NCBI RefSeq assembly: GCF_014836415.1
Contig: NZ_JACSQY010000002.1
Span: 62,001-126,000 of the forward strand
From: Sporosarcina gallistercoris
GTDB lineage: Bacteria > Bacillota > Bacilli > Bacillales_A > Planococcaceae
DNA length: 64,000 bases
Direction: 5' to 3'
The notes beneath the pieces are model-generated. The model had not been told where the DNA came from. It saw only the letters and a list, made by a program, of their open reading frames with translations, and made no database searches. Each line of letters starts with the position of its first letter. Position 1 is the first letter of the stretch. This document shows positions 61,300 to 64,000 of the stretch, one piece after another. A program made the position numbers and the translations under genes.

Positions 61300-61315
61300 G
61301 TGTGGATATCCACAC
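61300..61315 (-). promoter_or_regulatory. Perfect palindrome abutting the ribosome site of the second cold-shock gene
   Basis: GTGTGGATATCCACAC reads identically on both strands and in RNA can form GTGTGG-ATAT-CCACAC, ending three bases before GGAGG. Nothing else definite is visible in 61316-61581 apart from weak reading frames. Confidence 0.6.
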
Positions 61316-61581
61316 AATATGTTACTATACTTGCTCAAATACCTTAGACGAAAAACAAAATATTTTCTCAATCTGAAAAAGAACAAAGATAATACTCCTT
61401 AAGAATAACAGGTATCTGATGAAATTGCAACTAGTACGTTCCATATATAAAGCAGACTTTAAGATCCACTCTGGCAGGTAACGTATATACTTTCCCGTTA
61501 TAGGAACTTTAAATCCTTCCTCGCGCGTCCATTTACCATGTGGGATGATGAATCGTAAACGATGACCTGAACTGGATGGTT

Positions 61582-61740
61582 TCAACTGTACAGCTGCTTG
61601 TCCTTCATCCTTTTCAAGTTATCAGATGTGATATCTCCCAGTTTGCGCCTTAACAGATTTGTATCTGCGACTGTGCGTTTTGTTTATAGTAGCTGCACTT
61701 GCCAGGATTTTAAAAAAGTACCTGATTGGGAAACTCCCAT
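61582..61740 (-). pseudogene. Possible remnant of a MazF/PemK-like toxin C-terminus
   Basis: The minus strand reads MGVSQSGTFLKSWQVQLL, a TAA stop, then TKRTVADTNLLRRKLGDI followed by TSDNLKRMKDKQLYS and a stop. This resembles the C-terminal half of MazF/PemK endoribonuclease toxins (pattern PSyv.vdqiRTvdk.rL..klG.ls.edl). The internal stop, missing N-terminal half and absence of an antitoxin gene suggest decay. The similarity is weak and made by eye. Confidence 0.25.
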
Positions 61741-61832
61741 GGATGTTTAAGCATTCATAGTTGTTTCCCACTTAAGTCCGCTTTTAGTTACTTCGTTACA
61801 ATCAGAGCTCTGACTGCAAATCACGGCTTCTC

Positions 61833-64000
61833 TTAAAAATAGATATCCGAAAACTCATATTTTATTAACTCAATTCTATCCAAGTTACTATTATTGACAC
61901 GATTGCTACTTCCACTATCCATTTTTTTAATAGGAAGTTCTATAGTGAACGTACTCCCTTCATCTAAAATGCTCTCTACGCTTATACTGCCCCCATGCAG
62001 CTCGGCCAAAGATTTAGCTATGGGTAATCCCAGTCCAGTTCCTTCAGCTATACGATTGAAATTCCGATTCAGTTGTGTAAATTTCTTAAAGATCACATCT
62101 GTATTTTTCTGATCTATACCTATGCCTTCATCTTTTACAGAAACACTTACGGTATGATCGTCTTTTTTCACAAGCCTAATCAATATAGCTTCACCCGGAA
62201 TAGAGAATTTAATTGCATTCGATATCAAGTTAAGTAAAATCCTATCAAATTTAGAAACATCGACCGCCATAATCAGTTCTTCAAAATCCGGGTCAAATAT
62301 AATATTGATGCCTTTCGACTTCGTGTATTGTGAAACGGATTCCACAATATCATCTACAATCGCTACAATATTGTAATTAGTTAAGTATAATTCATATAGC
62401 CCGGAGTCTATTTTAGAAATGTCCAATATGTTATTGATGAGCCGATTCAGTCTGTAACAGTTTCTTATGGTCATTTTATTGACATTCAGAATATCTTCTC
62501 TATATTCTTCTAAAGAATCATGTTCCAAATATAAATCCAATAATTGAGCGCCACTTGATATTACTGTTAATGGCGTCTTTAGTTCATGGGAGGTGTTAAT
62601 GAATAATTCTTCTTGGTCTTTCAACAGTTTCTCCATGCTCTTCTTCGCTAGTTCTTCATCAGATATATCTATTCCTAAAGCAATGATTTTCTCCACCTCA
62701 TTATGCTGGTTGATAATAGGTTGGAAAATTGTTTTTGTATGATAGGTGATCCCATCTTTAGTAAACTCTAATTTATGCAGATAGGCTGACTTATTTTCAA
62801 TGGATATATTAATATTTTGAACCAATTCCTCTAAATCTTCGGTTCTATAGTAATTAAAAAAATTTTTCCCGATGATATCCGACTCTGTTTTTATCTCTGG
62901 CCATTCTTCTTTAAAAGCTTTAAATGAAAACTGATTGAGATAATTTATTTTGTGGTCTTTGTGAGAAAATGATGCATAGTACATAGAGATCTTTTCTACA
63001 CTTTCTTGCAACGCTGTATATTCTTCAATTTTATAACTTGGTTCACTATTTTTATAGATCAGAATGCCACCATCTATATTCCCTTCCTCATCGTAGATAG
63101 GTGTCCCCGCACATTCATAGTAAGCAGTCGTCAGTTCCCTTGCTCCAACGACCATATGTTTAGTTAGTTTTTCTCCTCTTAACACCCTTTGTTCAGGAAT
63201 ATCTTCAAATGATGATTTCTCTCCATTTGTATCATTCATTCTAAAAGCATGATATAGGCGTTCACTGTTAACTGACTCTATATCCGGTATATTTTGCGGA
63301 ATATATCGAACTGGAAATTGCTTGCCCACTTTATTTATATACGTATACTCTCCGTCTTTATCGAGAATATTTACGGCATCTGACATATTGTCCAATATGA
63401 ATTCCATTTCGTTTTTTTGCTTTGTGAGAAGTTTTCTTTCTCGAGTCTTCTCCGTGACGTTATAAAAAGAAGTGACTGCATACTGCCTTGTCCCCTCACC
63501 CGCAATCATTTTTACATTGATGTCCCAATAAGTAGCCGCTCCGTCAGAGCCACGTGATTCCACCTCGAATTCATGACAAGATGTCCCTCTTTTAAGTACA
63601 TCTAAAATGCTTGTTGGAAATGATGGACATCGGCCTATCGGATTGTCAGAGGCGATATTCATCAAGCACAACGTGGTGATATAGTTTTCATCATGACTAA
63701 GTAGAATACAATCCGGATAGCTATAAACTGCTGTAGCTCCATTTCCATTCGTCTTGTTACCGCCAAAGTTATTTAACGTGTATTCCAGCGCTGAATCCTT
63801 CTGTTCTTCAAAGTGATATACTTTATAGTCTTCATTACCTAAACTATCAACGCTTACTTTAACTTCCAGTGGCAAATGATCGCTATTAAAAATGTAACCA
63901 TACTGTCTATTTTCAATAACCTGGAACGACATCTGATGTTCGGATTTCAATAAGACCCCTAATTCAAGAAGAGATTTCCCTACTAAATCAGACTCATTAT
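61833..64000 (-). CDS. Multi-PAS sensor histidine kinase, 5' end outside window
   Basis: The frame is open from the right edge to TAA at 61833, giving at least 722 residues; residues before the internal TTG at 63950 (NESDLVGKSLLELGVLLK) read like a PAS domain, so the true start is beyond the window. Three or more PAS domains follow (for example FILDNMSDAVNILDKDGEYTYINKVG), some with PAC-like segments. The kinase core has the phospho-acceptor HELKTPLTVISSG (His codon at 62588), N-box NAIKFS, G1 DEGIGI and G2 GTGLGLPIAKSLAELHGG. No membrane helix is visible in this part. No response regulator lies within the window downstream. Confidence 0.87.
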   Translation of the reverse strand, partial: NESDLVGKSLLELGVLLKSEHQMSFQVIENRQYGYIFNSDHLPLEVKVSVDSLGNEDYKVYHFEEQKDSALEYTLNNFGGNKTNGNGATAVYSYPDCILLSHDENYITTLCLMNIASDNPIGRCPSFPTSILDVLKRGTSCHEFEVESRGSDGAATYWDINVKMIAGEGTRQYAVTSFYNVTEKTRERKLLTKQKNEMEFILDNMSDAVNILDKDGEYTYINKVGKQFPVRYIPQNIPDIESVNSERLYHAFRMNDTNGEKSSFEDIPEQRVLRGEKLTKHMVVGARELTTAYYECAGTPIYDEEGNIDGGILIYKNSEPSYKIEEYTALQESVEKISMYYASFSHKDHKINYLNQFSFKAFKEEWPEIKTESDIIGKNFFNYYRTEDLEELVQNINISIENKSAYLHKLEFTKDGITYHTKTIFQPIINQHNEVEKIIALGIDISDEELAKKSMEKLLKDQEELFINTSHELKTPLTVISSGAQLLDLYLEHDSLEEYREDILNVNKMTIRNCYRLNRLINNILDISKIDSGLYELYLTNYNIVAIVDDIVESVSQYTKSKGINIIFDPDFEELIMAVDVSKFDRILLNLISNAIKFSIPGEAILIRLVKKDDHTVSVSVKDEGIGIDQKNTDVIFKKFTQLNRNFNRIAEGTGLGLPIAKSLAELHGGSISVESILDEGSTFTIELPIKKMDSGSSNRVNNSNLDRIELIKYEFSDIYF

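Noticed and set aside
61325..61585. 86-residue reading frame upstream of the second cold-shock gene
   Set aside because: Starts with TTG without a ribosome site, low-complexity hydrophobic end, no family resemblance; probably chance in a decayed region.
1..64000. Prophage, transposon, tRNA or rRNA
   Set aside because: No integrase, transposase, structural phage gene, tRNA-like cloverleaf or rRNA sequence was noticed; gene content is ordinary chromosomal.

Overview
The window looks like a chromosomal segment of a Gram-positive Bacillota, most probably a member of the Planococcaceae (Sporosarcina/Planococcus relatives). The reasons are strong AGGAGG-type ribosome binding sites with frequent TTG and GTG starts, lipoprotein signal peptides, many proteins that I recall as having Bacillus subtilis counterparts (NiaP, YclNOPQ, YdaT, YerD, TcyP, FloT/YuaF, YkaA-Pit, YlbC, LytST, YwbE, YdgGH), and a staphyloxanthin-type C30 carotenoid cluster. 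I see no rRNA, tRNA, CRISPR, phage or insertion sequence. Assignments rest on motifs and remembered family members; no search was run.

Layout. 1-6558: a MerR/B12-binding (CarH/LitR-like) regulator, cut by the left edge, is divergent from a five-gene operon crtN-crtM-crtP-crtQ-crtO. The space between them carries four TGTACA motifs, so a light/cobalamin-controlled pigment operon is the most attractive hypothesis here. 6587-13625: niacin transporter NiaP, a FapA/DUF342 protein, and a Fur-box-preceded catecholate siderophore (petrobactin-type) ABC operon. 13917-21478: a DUF6612 lipoprotein, an ABC exporter, HflX, a VOC protein, proline symporter PutP, a guanine-deaminase-like enzyme and a YdaT-like protein. 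21520-28744: acyl-CoA synthetase, YerD-like glutamate-synthase-domain protein, nitroreductase, methyltransferase, a 21-bp repeat array and cystine symporter TcyP. 28976-38524: acetyltransferase, 14-helix drug exporter, lipoproteins, Dph6-type ATP pyrophosphatase, a small HExxH peptidase-like protein, DinB protein, a PCYCGC lipoprotein, fumarase, and an ABC transporter with FtsX-type permease.

38720-39180 is a 23-unit, 20-bp alternating repeat array. 39249-43251: the flotillin/NfeD membrane-microdomain operon and a DUF47-Pit phosphate uptake pair. 43409-53646: cold-shock gene, MMPL exporter, small membrane proteins, pentapeptide protein, CAP-domain protein, Cu/Zn superoxide dismutase, an rRNA methyltransferase, an EamA exporter and CstA. 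53779-56245: LytS-LytT two-component system next to cstA, with paired GTTAG repeats between them, suggesting control of pyruvate/peptide uptake. 56341-64000: nitronate monooxygenase, YwbE, a MarR-MMPL pair (ydgG-ydgH-like), a second cold-shock gene and a multi-PAS histidine kinase cut by the right edge.

Most transcription units are one to four genes long and are separated by clear hairpin-plus-T-run terminators, which are listed individually. The least explained sequence is the two repeat arrays, which share an ATGAGCG core and have spacings of about two helical turns.
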